Source of the DNA: Acidobacteria bacterium RIFCSPLOWO2_12_FULL_66_21
Lineage (GTDB): Bacteria; Acidobacteriota; Vicinamibacteria; Vicinamibacterales; 2-12-FULL-66-21
Direction of reading: 5' to 3'
Assembly: GCA_001767455.1 (NCBI GenBank)
Contig: MELC01000012.1
Location: 2,356 to 43,502, forward strand
DNA length: 41,147 bases
The first letter of the stretch is position 1. Each line of letters begins with the position of its first letter. A program made the position numbers and the translations under genes. Shown piece by piece: positions 1-7,802 of the stretch. A model generated the notes under the pieces. The model saw nothing but the letters and a program-made list of their open reading frames with translations, was not told where the DNA came from and did no database searches.

Positions 1-157
1 GTACCCAACCCACGGATATCAGCAGGATCAACCGTCGGCATTACTGGCCCCGTCTCGGCGTCGACCCGGGTGTATTCGCGGAGAAGAAGAAAGAAAGAGC
101 GGCTGATATGTAAGAACGTTGCGTTCTAGATCTCGGCTCAGTTGACAACCGAAGTCA

Positions 158-229
158 TATCAACGTGCGGCTTCAGCCGCGGCGGCTCATGATCGCGCCG
201 GCCGCCGCCGGCTGCAACCGATGTTAGCC
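158..229 (-). other. candidate integron attC site (inverted repeat)
   Basis: A 72-bp element just past the stop codon of the 237-722 gene. Arms 174-186 and 201-214 pair over 13 bp with one extra base in the longer arm, like the extrahelical base of attC sites. AAC (162-164) and GTT (223-225) flank it, as in the R''/R' core sites. Only these triplets fit; the full RYYYAAC/GTTRRRY consensus is not met. The position after a gene on the same strand fits a gene cassette, and an integron-type integrase remnant lies 1 kb away. A plain terminator hairpin is the alternative, but there is no T-tract. Confidence 0.35.
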
Positions 230-236
230 AGCTGTT

Positions 237-722
237 TCAGATAGGCTCCTCAGCGCTGATGACCCATGGAAGTTCCGCGCTGATTTCAAGCTGAACGAGT
301 GACAGACCCTCAAACGGCGCCCGAATCAGTGCAACATCCGTGTGAAAGCCGATCGAGAGCGTGGGCGAGAGCGGCTCGAAGGCGGCCGTTCGCACGTCCG
401 ATCGATCACTCACTGGCCGCCACGCGGCCGATCCAGATTCGATCGTCCCGACGAAATGAAACCATCCGCCGTAATGGTGAAGGCCTGACGGCCCACGGCC
501 CATCTCGTACACCTGAACTTCCCACGGCGGCGAGATGCCTAGCTGATCTAGGATGCGGCCGAGCGGACCCCTGAGAACCTGCGGCCGCACGGCCTCGAAG
601 TTGGCGCATCCGGCGCAACTGCATTCCGCCGCCCCGCTTTGAGTGAGCTGTGAATGTGCGGCCAATGTTCGCCCCACATCGGGCCGTAGCACCCAGCGGC
701 CAATTTGAACGGTGTCGTTCAT
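237..722 (-). CDS. hypothetical protein with CxCxxC motif (possible cassette gene)
   Basis: 161 residues, not recognised with confidence. Near the N-terminus is a Cys cluster, CSCAGCANF (residues about 34-42), followed by a leucine-rich stretch and several Trp residues (WEVQVYEMG, HHYGGWFHFVG, AAWRPV). This reads as a compact globular protein, possibly metal-binding through the cysteines. There is no signal peptide or membrane segment. The ATG at 722 has no clear Shine-Dalgarno. It stands alone, on the same strand as the integrase stump at 1278-1400, and is followed by the attC-like hairpin, so it may be a captured integron cassette. Function unknown. Confidence 0.6.
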   Translation of the reverse strand: MNDTVQIGRWVLRPDVGRTLAAHSQLTQSGAAECSCAGCANFEAVRPQVLRGPLGRILDQLGISPPWEVQVYEMGRGPSGLHHYGGWFHFVGTIESGSAAWRPVSDRSDVRTAAFEPLSPTLSIGFHTDVALIRAPFEGLSLVQLEISAELPWVISAEEPI

Positions 723-1277
723 CTCGTCTCGTCTGGCTTCTTACTGATTAGACCGGCAGGCCCTGCTTGCAGCCATCGCGGGCGACTGCGCAGGCAGTCT
801 TGCTCGAAAGCGCTCGGAAATCAAGGCGCCACGCCTCCCGGCGGCCCCATCTGACAGGCTTGGCTGCAGGCCGCGTGTGAGACCTGCGTCCGGTTGCAGC
901 CAACGCCGGACAGGAGACCAGCGGGGACAGCGTCGCAATCCCCCATGATGTCACTCTGATCCTCGACAAGACCGGTGCGCCGTGCGCCAACGATCGCAGC
1001 TCCCGGCTGGCGGCCAATGCTGAAATCCCCCGCACGGAGTCTCGCGTCGATGTTGCTGAAGAATCAGAGACTCCGCGGGATTTCGATGGTGCAGGCGCGG
1101 GTGGGGTTGGCTGCAAACGGTGGGGTTCGCTGCGGCTGGCTGCGGCGAACGCTGAGAATCGGCCGCGCCGACAGACGCGGCAAGTGCCGTGGCGTCACTC
1201 GGTTGGAGATTGAACCGTGCGCGGTGACCCTGGCGCGGTTGGCCGCAACGACTCGCGGCTCACCCGGCCCCCGGCTG
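723..1277. other. non-coding or degraded stretch, no supported gene
   Basis: No reading frame here has convincing protein-like composition on either strand. A short direct repeat lies near 1099-1137 (two copies of GTGGGGTTsGCTGC, about 19 bases apart). A perfect palindrome CCGGCTGTCACAGCCGG at about 1271-1287 covers the stop codon of the integrase remnant. Eroded cassette or attI sequence is possible, but no AAC...GTT pair with a convincing stem was found. Confidence 0.4.
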
Positions 1278-1400
1278 TCACAGCCGGTCGAACGGACTCC
1301 GAACGCCAAGCCCGCCCCGGTTCAGCACGTGCAAATACGTCATCGTCGTACTGACGTCGGAATGCCCCAGCAACTCTTGCACGGTTCGAATGTCATGACC
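1278..1400 (-). pseudogene. 3' remnant of an integron-type tyrosine recombinase (IntI-like)
   Basis: The last 40 codons match the C-terminal end of integron integrases: [18 protein letters not shown], then [13 protein letters not shown] and GVRSP near the stop. The box III His of LLGH and the nucleophilic Tyr of TMTYLHV are both present. Upstream, where the HxLRHSFAT box should be, the frame dissolves. Bases 1400-1450 still resemble such a box only if small indels are allowed, and no N-terminal part is seen. The open frame extends to about 1493, but those residues are not integrase-like. It is an inactivated gene. With the cassette-like gene downstream of its 3' end, the layout recalls inverted ('reverse') integrons. 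Confidence 0.7.
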
Positions 1401-1629
1401 GATGGCAGGCTGGCTGACGGCGTCAAAGACCCGTGGGCGTGAGGCTGGAGATTGCCCTTTTTCCGCTGCGACTTCTTCCGGCTCGTCGTCCACGTCATCG
1501 ATCTCGGGGGTGTCAGGCCGATCTGGTGCTGTTACGCGCGAGGCAGGCGGCTAGTTCCGCACGTTAGCATGATGGGAGACACCATTCGTTGGAGGTCCAC
1601 CTCGCGTCTCGTCCGCGGGACGGCGACAT
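1401..1629. other. intergenic, no supported gene
   Basis: Contains decayed sequence upstream of the integrase stump (to about 1493) and then unremarkable DNA before the toxin-antitoxin operon. No confident coding frame or hairpin. Confidence 0.35.
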
Positions 1630-1641
1630 CATGATATCATG
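1630..1641 (+). promoter_or_regulatory. palindromic operator overlapping the vapBC -10 box
   Basis: CATGATATCATG is a perfect 12-bp palindrome. It contains TATCAT (1635-1640), a good -10 hexamer placed six bases before the antitoxin ATG at 1647. Ribbon-helix-helix antitoxins usually bind palindromes at their own promoter, so this is the likely autoregulatory site. No Shine-Dalgarno fits between it and the ATG, so the mRNA is probably leaderless. Confidence 0.6.
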
Positions 1642-1646
1642 TCATC

Positions 1647-1901
1647 ATGAAACGGGCCCTCGTGCAGCTGGACGAACAGACATACCGCCAACTGCGGCAG
1701 CGGGCCTTTCGCCAGGAGCGCTCCATTTCCTCGGTCGTGCGCGAAATGGTCGCAAAGGGACTGGCGAATGATGCCGCGCGCGAACGGCCCACCCGTGTCG
1801 GTCAGTTCTCTTCTGTGCGCGCGGGTCGATCGAAGCAGGAGGGACCGGCGCCTGTTTCTGAACACCACGACGAGGCGCTGGCCCGGGCGTTCGAAAAGTG
1901 A
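1647..1901 (+). CDS. vapB: VapB-like ribbon-helix-helix antitoxin
   Basis: 84 residues. The N-terminal 45 look like a CopG/Arc-type ribbon-helix-helix: a short strand (RALVQLDEQTYRQL) then two helices (RQRAFRQERSISSVVREMVAKGL). The C-terminal 35 residues are charged and flexible, typical of the tail that wraps the cognate toxin. It should neutralise the PIN toxin encoded next and repress its own promoter. Its TGA overlaps the GTG of the toxin gene (GTGA), so the two are translationally coupled. The ATG at 1647 follows a palindrome carrying a -10 box, with no ribosome binding site. Confidence 0.8.
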   Translation: MKRALVQLDEQTYRQLRQRAFRQERSISSVVREMVAKGLANDAARERPTRVGQFSSVRAGRSKQEGPAPVSEHHDEALARAFEK

Positions 1902-2308
1902 TCTTCCTGGACACTTCGGCCATCTACGCATGGGCCGACATGGCCGATCCCAACCATGACGCAGCCGTTCGACGCCTCGAAGTCATTCTCGAGCGCGGCG
2001 AGGAACTGCTCACTCACAACTACGTGCTCGTGGAGTCCACGGCCCTGCTTCAGGCTCGTCTGGGTGTTGCCGCCTCTGTCAAGCTGGCAAGGGACTCCGC
2101 GACGTTTGTCATCGACTGGGTCGATGACGATCTCCACGCCTCGGGTATCCGCGAGCTGGAGCGATCCAGAAGGCGTCACGTCAGCTTGGTCGACCACATC
2201 AGCTTTCTCGTGATGAGGCGCCGCCGCGTGGCGAGGGCGTTTGCCTTCGACCCGGATTTTGTGTCCGCGGGGTTCCAGATCTTCGAAGGTCAGCGAAACC
2301 AGGTGTGA
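1898..2308 (+). CDS. vapC: VapC-like PIN-domain ribonuclease toxin
   Basis: 136 residues, the usual size for VapC. The PIN acidic residues are visible: Asp5 in MIFLDTSAIYAW, Glu46 in LVESTALLQ, Asp99 in VSLVDHISF, and Asp118/Asp120 in FAFDPDF. These would hold Mg2+ for cleavage of RNA, commonly tRNA or rRNA in this family. The start is GTG at 1898, overlapping the antitoxin stop. The pair sits next to an integrase remnant, consistent with an accessory or addiction module. The cellular target cannot be read from the sequence. Confidence 0.85.
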   Translation: MIFLDTSAIYAWADMADPNHDAAVRRLEVILERGEELLTHNYVLVESTALLQARLGVAASVKLARDSATFVIDWVDDDLHASGIRELERSRRRHVSLVDHISFLVMRRRRVARAFAFDPDFVSAGFQIFEGQRNQV

Positions 2309-2364
2309 ACAGCCGTCTCGATACGATTTGCCGGCCGGGCAGGATCGTTCAGAGACCGAGAATC

Positions 2365-2487
2365 TCACGCAGCCGGACAGACTGACGCCACGACATCTCG
2401 ACGCTCCTCCCGCCGCACAGTGACCTGGAACGGTTCCTGCGCCAGCAGTCCGCTGGCGAGCGCGACGGACAGAAGGAGTGTGCTCAT
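2365..2487 (-). CDS. short secreted-type ORF, possible 5' remnant of a lost gene
   Basis: 40 codons beginning MSTLLLSVALASGLLAQEPF, a clean Sec signal peptide with an alanine-type cleavage site. It then runs VTVRREERRDV and stops at CPAA. Acidobacterial secreted proteins often begin this way, but the mature part is far too short for a domain. It lies divergently from the kinase gene and next to the accessory block, so it may be the front end of a gene truncated when that block arrived. No clear ribosome binding site. A chance ORF cannot be excluded. Confidence 0.3.
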   Translation of the reverse strand: MSTLLLSVALASGLLAQEPFQVTVRREERRDVVASVCPAA

Positions 2488-2577
2488 GCGAGGAGTCTGA
2501 GGTGAGGGGTTGCGCCTCGGGGCGGGAATGTGACGGGCGGTCGCCGCGCGGGATGAGCTGCCGCGGGCCCCGAGCGG

Positions 2578-2583
2578 TATAAT
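2578..2583 (+). promoter_or_regulatory. consensus -10 box of the kinase gene
   Basis: A perfect TATAAT ends 14 bases before the ATG at 2598. Transcription would start about 7 bases before the ATG, leaving no room for a Shine-Dalgarno. No convincing -35 was seen. Confidence 0.6.
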
Positions 2584-2597
2584 TCGTCCTCTTCGTC

Positions 2598-4847
2598 ATG
2601 CCCCTGAACCCCGGTCAGCGTTTCGGCGCCTACGAGATCCTCGCCCTGCTCGGCTCCGGCGGGATGGGCGAGGTCTATCGCGCCCACGACAGCCGGCTGA
2701 AGCGCGACGTCGCGCTGAAGATCCTGCAGACCAACGACGAGGACCACCGGCGCCGCCTCGAGCGCGAGGCCCACACGATTGCCGCGCTGAACCATCCGAA
2801 CATCGTCACCATTCATTCCGTCGAGGAGGTCGGTTCGACGCCGTTCCTCACGATGGAGCTGGTCGAGGGCCAGCCGCTGAATGCGCTGATCCCGCCCGGT
2901 GGCATGCCGCTCGAGATGCTGCGGAACCTCGCGATGCCCATCGCCGAGGCGCTGGCCGCCGCGCACAAGCAAGGGGTCATCCACCGCGATCTGAAACCCG
3001 CCAACATCATGGTGCGGCCGGACGGCCGCGTGAAGGTGCTCGACTTCGGGATCGCCAAGACGCTCCCCGCGGCGGACCAGGCGCTGGCGACCGTCGAGCA
3101 GACCGGTCCCGTGCCCATCGGGACGCTGGCTTACATGTCGCCGGAGCAGGCCGCGGGGCGGTCGCTCGACGAGCGGACGGACATCTTCTCGTTCGGCATC
3201 GTGCTGTACGAGATGGCGTCGGGACGGCGTCCCTTCCAGGGGCCGAATGCCGCCGCCGTCCTCGTGGCGCTGCTCAACCGGCCCGCCGCGGCGATTCCCG
3301 GAATCGATCCCGGGCTCCAGCGCGTCATCTCGCGCGCCATGGCGCGCGAGCCCGGCGCGCGCTACCAGCGCGCCGAGGACCTGCTCGTGGACCTTCAGGC
3401 GCTCGGGACCCCGACCGGTCCTGTGGCCGCGCCCATCGCGCCACGTACCACCGGCCCCTCGATCGCGGTGCTGCCGTTCGCGAACCTGAGCGCCGATCCG
3501 GACCAGGAGTACTTCTGTGACGGCATGGCCGAGGAGTTGATCAGCGCGCTGGCGCGGGTCAAGGGACTGTCGGTCGCCGCGCGCACGTCGGCATTTCAGT
3601 TCAAGGGACGCTCGCTCGACGTCAGCGAGATTGGCGAGCGGCTGAAGGTCCAGACGATTCTCGAGGGCAGCGTCAGGAAGATGGGCAACCGGCTGCGCAT
3701 CACGGCGCAGCTCGTCGACGTCCACGACGGCTATCAGCTCTGGTCCGAACGCTACGATCGCGCGATGGACGACGTGTTCGCGATCCAGGACGAGATCGGG
3801 CGGGCGATTGCCGAGAGCCTGAAGGTGACGCTGTCGCGCCCGCTGAGCGGGCCGATCGTCAGGCCGGGGACGAAGAACCTCGACGCGTACCACCTGTGCC
3901 TGCGTGGGCGCTTCCTGCTGAACCGGCTGAGCGGGCTCTTCGAATCGCTGACGGCCGCGCGGCGCTGCTTCGAGGAGGCGGTTGCGCTCGACCCGGAGTA
4001 CGCGGCGGCGTACGCCGGGTTATCCGAGTGCTGCAACGCGCTCGGCTACACGACGTTCCTTGCCGCGCCCGAGGCGAGCCGCGCCGCGCTCGCCGCCGCC
4101 GCGCACGCCGTCGCGCTCGATCCCTCGATGGCCGAGGCGCACACCGCGCTCGGATGGACGAAAACGCTCTTCGCGATCGACATGGTGACGGCCGAACAGG
4201 ACTTCGCGCGCGCCCTGGAGCTTGCGCCCGGGTATCCGCCGGCGCATGGCTACTACGCGCTGCTGCTCGTCGGCCTCGGCCGGTTCGACGAGGCCATGGC
4301 CCACGCCGAGCAGGCGCGCCAGCTCGATCCGCTCTGGCTGATCATGCCGTTCATCGTCTGCATGATCGACGTCTGCGCGCGCCGGTTCGATCGCGCCGAG
4401 CGGCAGATGCGCGAGCTCATAGCGCTCGATCCGCGAATGGATGGCACGTACTGGTACTTGAGCAGCGCGCTGGCCGGCCAGGGGAGGATCGACGAGGCGG
4501 TGCAGGCGCTCGAAACCGGCGTGGAGCTGGTTCACCGCGCGCCGTTCTTTCTCGCGTTGCTCGGCGTATGGTACGCGCGCGCGGGGCGGGAGACGGACGC
4601 CAGGGCCGTGCTGCGGGAACTGCTGGACGGCGGCCGTTGCCCGCCCGTCTGGTTCGCGCAACTCTACGGCGCGCTCGGGGAGACGGACGAGGCGTTCGAG
4701 TGCCTGGAGCGCGCGATCGAGGAGCACGACGACCAGGTCTCGTTCATGGCCGTCGATCACCGCTTCGACAGCCTGCGCGGCGATCCGCGCTTTGCCGTGC
4801 TGCTCGGCCGTCTCGGCCTTCCGGTCATCCCGCCGGCCGCGACGTGA
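2598..4847 (+). CDS. Ser/Thr protein kinase with TolB-like domain and TPR repeats
   Basis: 749 residues. A Hanks-type kinase domain fills residues about 9-270: glycine loop GSGGMGEVYRA, Lys41 in VALKIL, catalytic HRDLKPAN (129-136), DFG (149-151) and GTLAYMSPEQ in the activation segment. A TolB/adenylate-cyclase-associated type domain follows at about 290-420 (SIAVLPFANLSAD, GSVRKMGNRLRITAQLVD, WSERYDR). The rest to the C-terminus is TPR-like helical repeats. There is no strong membrane segment, so it is probably cytoplasmic. This architecture is frequent in Acidobacteriota; substrates are unknown. The start follows a consensus TATAAT. Its 3' end overlaps the convergent gene at 4825-5412 by 23 bp. 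Confidence 0.95.
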   Translation: MPLNPGQRFGAYEILALLGSGGMGEVYRAHDSRLKRDVALKILQTNDEDHRRRLEREAHTIAALNHPNIVTIHSVEEVGSTPFLTMELVEGQPLNALIPPGGMPLEMLRNLAMPIAEALAAAHKQGVIHRDLKPANIMVRPDGRVKVLDFGIAKTLPAADQALATVEQTGPVPIGTLAYMSPEQAAGRSLDERTDIFSFGIVLYEMASGRRPFQGPNAAAVLVALLNRPAAAIPGIDPGLQRVISRAMAREPGARYQRAEDLLVDLQALGTPTGPVAAPIAPRTTGPSIAVLPFANLSADPDQEYFCDGMAEELISALARVKGLSVAARTSAFQFKGRSLDVSEIGERLKVQTILEGSVRKMGNRLRITAQLVDVHDGYQLWSERYDRAMDDVFAIQDEIGRAIAESLKVTLSRPLSGPIVRPGTKNLDAYHLCLRGRFLLNRLSGLFESLTAARRCFEEAVALDPEYAAAYAGLSECCNALGYTTFLAAPEASRAALAAAAHAVALDPSMAEAHTALGWTKTLFAIDMVTAEQDFARALELAPGYPPAHGYYALLLVGLGRFDEAMAHAEQARQLDPLWLIMPFIVCMIDVCARRFDRAERQMRELIALDPRMDGTYWYLSSALAGQGRIDEAVQALETGVELVHRAPFFLALLGVWYARAGRETDARAVLRELLDGGRCPPVWFAQLYGALGETDEAFECLERAIEEHDDQVSFMAVDHRFDSLRGDPRFAVLLGRLGLPVIPPAAT

Positions 4848-5412
4848 CCGCGAGGTCCGCGGCGGCCGCTTCACGCTGCAGCTTGCGGTAGATCCACCAG
4901 AGCGTGGCGACGAAAAACACGAAGTCGCCCGCGAGAAGCGCCACGAAGCCCGGATCGGTCGAAATCCAGACGGCGTTGCCCGCCTCCCATTCCCGATAGG
5001 TGCCCAGCGTCAGCGTGCGGTAGGGCTGCACGATCATCCAGCCGAAGAAGAACGCGAAGCTCGCGAGAAAGATCGCCCACGCGGCGCGCGCCTGTCCGCG
5101 CCGGACGAGCACCGTCCCCACATGGAAACCGGCGAGGCTCATCACGAAGTATCCCGTGATGAAGATCGGAAGCAGCCAGGGGTATTCGGCGAGCGAATCG
5201 CCGTGCCACCACATGTGCGACGTCTGGAAGCCGAAATGGTTGACGAGAAGATACAGCGGCAGCCAGACGACGGTCACCGTCTGTACGATCAGGCTGGCCG
5301 CCAGCGCCCGCTGATAGAAGTAAGCCGATCGGCTGGATCGCAGACCGCGCTCCACCGCCGCGGCAAAGAGACTGCCGACGCCGAACGTGAACGGATAATC
5401 CACCTGCACCAT
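4825..5412 (-). CDS. small integral membrane protein of unknown function
   Basis: 195 residues with about four hydrophobic spans: near 37-58 (ALAASLIVQTVTVVWLPLYL), 80-100, 110-128 and 155-175. Aromatic-rich loops connect them (SHMWWHGDSLAEYPWLLP). I do not recognise the family. Initiation is well supported: AGGAGG (5425-5420) lies seven bases before the ATG. Immediately upstream of that site is a long inverted repeat (5429-5481) which would form a hairpin in the leader. The last 23 bp overlap the end of the convergent kinase gene. Confidence 0.75.
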   Translation of the reverse strand: MVQVDYPFTFGVGSLFAAAVERGLRSSRSAYFYQRALAASLIVQTVTVVWLPLYLLVNHFGFQTSHMWWHGDSLAEYPWLLPIFITGYFVMSLAGFHVGTVLVRRGQARAAWAIFLASFAFFFGWMIVQPYRTLTLGTYREWEAGNAVWISTDPGFVALLAGDFVFFVATLWWIYRKLQREAAAADLAVTSRPAG

Positions 5413-5428
5413 TCGTGGGCCTCCTAGA

Positions 5429-5481
5429 GGTCTTGACCCGAAAAACTCGCACCATTTGAGTCAAGTTTTTCGGTCAAGACC
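5429..5481 (-). promoter_or_regulatory. long inverted repeat abutting the ribosome binding site of the 4825-5412 gene
   Basis: Arms 5429-5447 and 5463-5481 (GGTCTTGACCcGAAAAACT and its complement) pair over about 18 bp with one bulge, around a 15-base loop. On the minus strand the stem ends three bases before AGGAGG, so it could control initiation of the membrane protein. It could instead end transcripts arriving from the TonB operon, as a run of five T lies at the stem base. Confidence 0.5.
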
Positions 5482-5483
5482 GT

Positions 5484-5499
5484 CCCCGCGTCAGCGGGG
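5484..5499. terminator. GC hairpin between TonB receptor and membrane protein genes
   Basis: CCCCGCGTCAGCGGGG: a six-bp GC stem with a GTCA loop. It has no T-tract, so it is at best part of a compound terminator with the neighbouring inverted repeats. Confidence 0.35.
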
Positions 5500-5518
5500 C
5501 GTTATCAAAGAATGCAAC

Positions 5519-5562
5519 CTAGCGAGGCGGAGCCTCGATGGTCTGAGGCGCAGCCTCGCTAG
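5519..5562 (-). terminator. inverted repeat spanning the TonB receptor stop codon
   Basis: Arms 5519-5536 and 5545-5562 match at 16 of 18 positions (CTAGCGAGGCGGAGCCTC against its complement). Each arm also has its own small palindrome with a GGAG or GCAG core. The TAG stop of the receptor gene lies inside the right arm. It may be a terminator or a dispersed REP-like palindrome: the same GCGGAGC core occurs in the tandem repeats at 28272-28480. Confidence 0.45.
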
Positions 5563-7802
5563 AGCTTGAAGCGAATCTCAGTGGTCACGCGGCGCCTGAT
5601 CAGATCGCCGAACACGTGCTGCTGGATGACGCGATCCGCGAGGTTCGTCCCCTTGACCATCCACGTCACGCGGCCGCGCGCGAAGGTCGCCCCAGCCGAT
5701 CCGTTCAGCATCCAGAAGCTGTTCGTCCATCCCTCGATCGCGAGCACGTCGGTCCAGTACGCGCGGTCGGTGAACGAGGCCGAGAACGAGGCGCTGAATC
5801 GCGGGCTGGCGAACGACATCCCGACGTTCGCCCGATTCCGCGGCGGCTTGTTGACAGGGAACGGTGTCTCGCCCGATCGGGTGCGCACGCCGGGTGCCGC
5901 CTGGAACGAGTAGTTCGCAGAAGCCGCGAGCCGCGGCCCTATCGGCACGTCGGCGCTGAGCTCCGCGCCCGATTCGTCCACGATCCCGACGCTGCTGAAC
6001 CGGAACGTCTTCGGGAGCACGAGCGCCTGGAGCACTTCCGGCGGCAGCGGCCACCCCGGCGGTGGACGTGCCGGCGTGTAGAGCTCCGCGAGCAGCAAGG
6101 TGACGAGGCCGCGGGTCCGATGGCGATACGCGGACGCGCTCAGCGTCGCGCCGCCGACGAGCGCGGTGTAGCCGACCTCGCCTGCGTCGATCGTCTGCGG
6201 CGCGAGCGAAGAATCTCCTTCGGTCAGGATCGGCAAACGGAACGGGCCCGTACCCAGGGGCAGCTCGATCGACGCGGGGAAATACGCGAAGTTCTCGACG
6301 AGCGATGGCGCGACGTACGCGCGGTTGTAGGTCGCCCTGATCGTCTGCCCGGCCGCCGGCTCGACGCGGATGCCCAGTCGCGGCGACGCCGACGCGCCGA
6401 ACGTATCGAACCAATCGACCCGCGCGCCCGCCGTCAGCCGGACCCGGTCGTTCAGGAAGATGTCGTCGGTCACGAACGCTCCCGCCTCCTCGCGGCGGTG
6501 GACCGATGGGACGAAACTGAGATCGAAGTGCGAGTGCTTGAAGCTCCCGCCGTAGACCAGGACGTGGTGCTTTCCTGCCGCGCGGAGGTGCTTCCCGTCC
6601 AGTTGAAACGACTGACTGTCGATCCGGCTCGAGTCGGTCGTCAACAGACCCTGGTAGCGTGCCTGGTGCGCCGTGAAGGACCCGGTGACCGACGCGGCCC
6701 CGTTCGTGAACTCGACGCTCCCGTAGCCCTGGCGGAGCGGTGCGGCATCGTACGGACCGACCGCCACGAGAATCAATCCGCTGCTGCTGGCGAACCCGGA
6801 GTCGAATCGCCACTTGACCCGGTCGGTCCTGTCGAAGTCGATTCGTGCGTCTGCCTTGTACTGTTCCGTCCCCTTGCTCGTGTAGGGCGGCAGCGCCGTG
6901 CCGTCCGGCGTGGCGGCCGGACGATCCCACCGATCCTGCGAGTAGAACGATCCGCTCACCTTGTAGCCGAGCCGCCCGTCGACACCGGCGTGCACGAGCC
7001 CCGCCGACCGTGTGCCGCGCTCGCCGATCGAGAGATGGCCCTGGGTGCCGACCATCTCCCTCGGGCTCCTGGTGATGATGTTGATGACGCCGGTGAGCGC
7101 GTTGGCGCCCCAAATCGCCGAACCCGGGCCGCGCAGCACTTCGACCTGACGCACCTCGTCGAACCCGACCGGGAGCAGATCCCACAGCACCATGCCGAAG
7201 TAGTCCTGGTAGATCGTCCGCCCGTCGAGCAGCGCCAGCGTCGTCCGCGCGTTGCGGCCCGACGCGGCCCGTGTGGACAGCTGAATGTCGCGCGCCGACA
7301 GCTCGACGGCGTTCAATCCGGGCACGCCGCGCAGCAAGTCGCCGTAGTGCGCGGCCGGCGACGTTTGCAGCTCGCGCTCGCGGACAACGGTCACGGCAAC
7401 CGGCGCCGTGCGGAGCGCTTCGGGCGAGCGGCTGCCCGTCACGACAACCGTGTCCGCGTACGACTCGATCTTCAGGACGATGGGCAGCGGATCCACGGCG
7501 GCGCTGCCGACGACGATGGGAGGGGACGAGAAGGGAGCGAAGCCGGCGAGATCGGCACGGACTGCGTATGTGCCGGGTGCGAGCGGCAGCTCGAACCGGC
7601 CGTCCGCGGCCGTGACCGTCGTGACCGTGGCGCCCGTCGTGGCTGTCGCGGTAACCGTGACGCCCGGCAGCACGCCGCCGGATTGATCCGACACGACGCC
7701 GGCGAGCGGTCGCGGCGCGGTTTGCGCGGCGGCGATCCACGCCGACGAGGCCAGCGTGAAAGCCGCCGCTGACATTCGCCAGCGCATGGACAGGCCTCGC
7801 AT
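5559..7802 (-). CDS. TonB-dependent outer membrane receptor with carboxypeptidase-regulatory-like N-domain
   Basis: 747 residues from the ATG at 7802. Signal peptide MRGLSMRWRMSAAAFTLASS...AAAQ, then a CarboxypepD_reg-like beta-sandwich (about 30-110: PLAGVVSDQSGGVLPGVTVT, GTYAVRADLAGF). Next is a plug domain (VTGSRSPEALRTAP, VEVLRGPGSAIWGANALTGVINIITRSP), then a 22-strand-type barrel ending TEIRFKL. It would import a ligand across the outer membrane using TonB energy. ATG overlaps the TGA of the upstream oxygenase gene by one base, with AAGGA as ribosome binding site, so the two are coupled. The frame stays open to 8024, but that stretch lies inside the oxygenase gene and has no domain. Ligand unknown; the partner suggests something hydrophobic or oxidised. 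Confidence 0.93.
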   Translation of the reverse strand: MRGLSMRWRMSAAAFTLASSAWIAAAQTAPRPLAGVVSDQSGGVLPGVTVTATATTGATVTTVTAADGRFELPLAPGTYAVRADLAGFAPFSSPPIVVGSAAVDPLPIVLKIESYADTVVVTGSRSPEALRTAPVAVTVVRERELQTSPAAHYGDLLRGVPGLNAVELSARDIQLSTRAASGRNARTTLALLDGRTIYQDYFGMVLWDLLPVGFDEVRQVEVLRGPGSAIWGANALTGVINIITRSPREMVGTQGHLSIGERGTRSAGLVHAGVDGRLGYKVSGSFYSQDRWDRPAATPDGTALPPYTSKGTEQYKADARIDFDRTDRVKWRFDSGFASSSGLILVAVGPYDAAPLRQGYGSVEFTNGAASVTGSFTAHQARYQGLLTTDSSRIDSQSFQLDGKHLRAAGKHHVLVYGGSFKHSHFDLSFVPSVHRREEAGAFVTDDIFLNDRVRLTAGARVDWFDTFGASASPRLGIRVEPAAGQTIRATYNRAYVAPSLVENFAYFPASIELPLGTGPFRLPILTEGDSSLAPQTIDAGEVGYTALVGGATLSASAYRHRTRGLVTLLLAELYTPARPPPGWPLPPEVLQALVLPKTFRFSSVGIVDESGAELSADVPIGPRLAASANYSFQAAPGVRTRSGETPFPVNKPPRNRANVGMSFASPRFSASFSASFTDRAYWTDVLAIEGWTNSFWMLNGSAGATFARGRVTWMVKGTNLADRVIQQHVFGDLIRRRVTTEIRFKL

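Noticed and set aside
989-1053. AAC...GTT pair resembling an attI or attC site
   Set aside because: The 60 bases between do not form a convincing stem, unlike the 158-229 element.
748-1116. 122-residue minus-strand frame between the integrase stump and the cassette-like gene
   Set aside because: Arg/Ser/Ala-rich composition with no recognisable domain and no ribosome binding site; overlapped by equally long frames on the other strand.
1802-3893. Long minus-strand frames antisense to vapC and the kinase gene
   Set aside because: They mirror GC-rich codon positions of strongly supported plus-strand genes and carry no domain.
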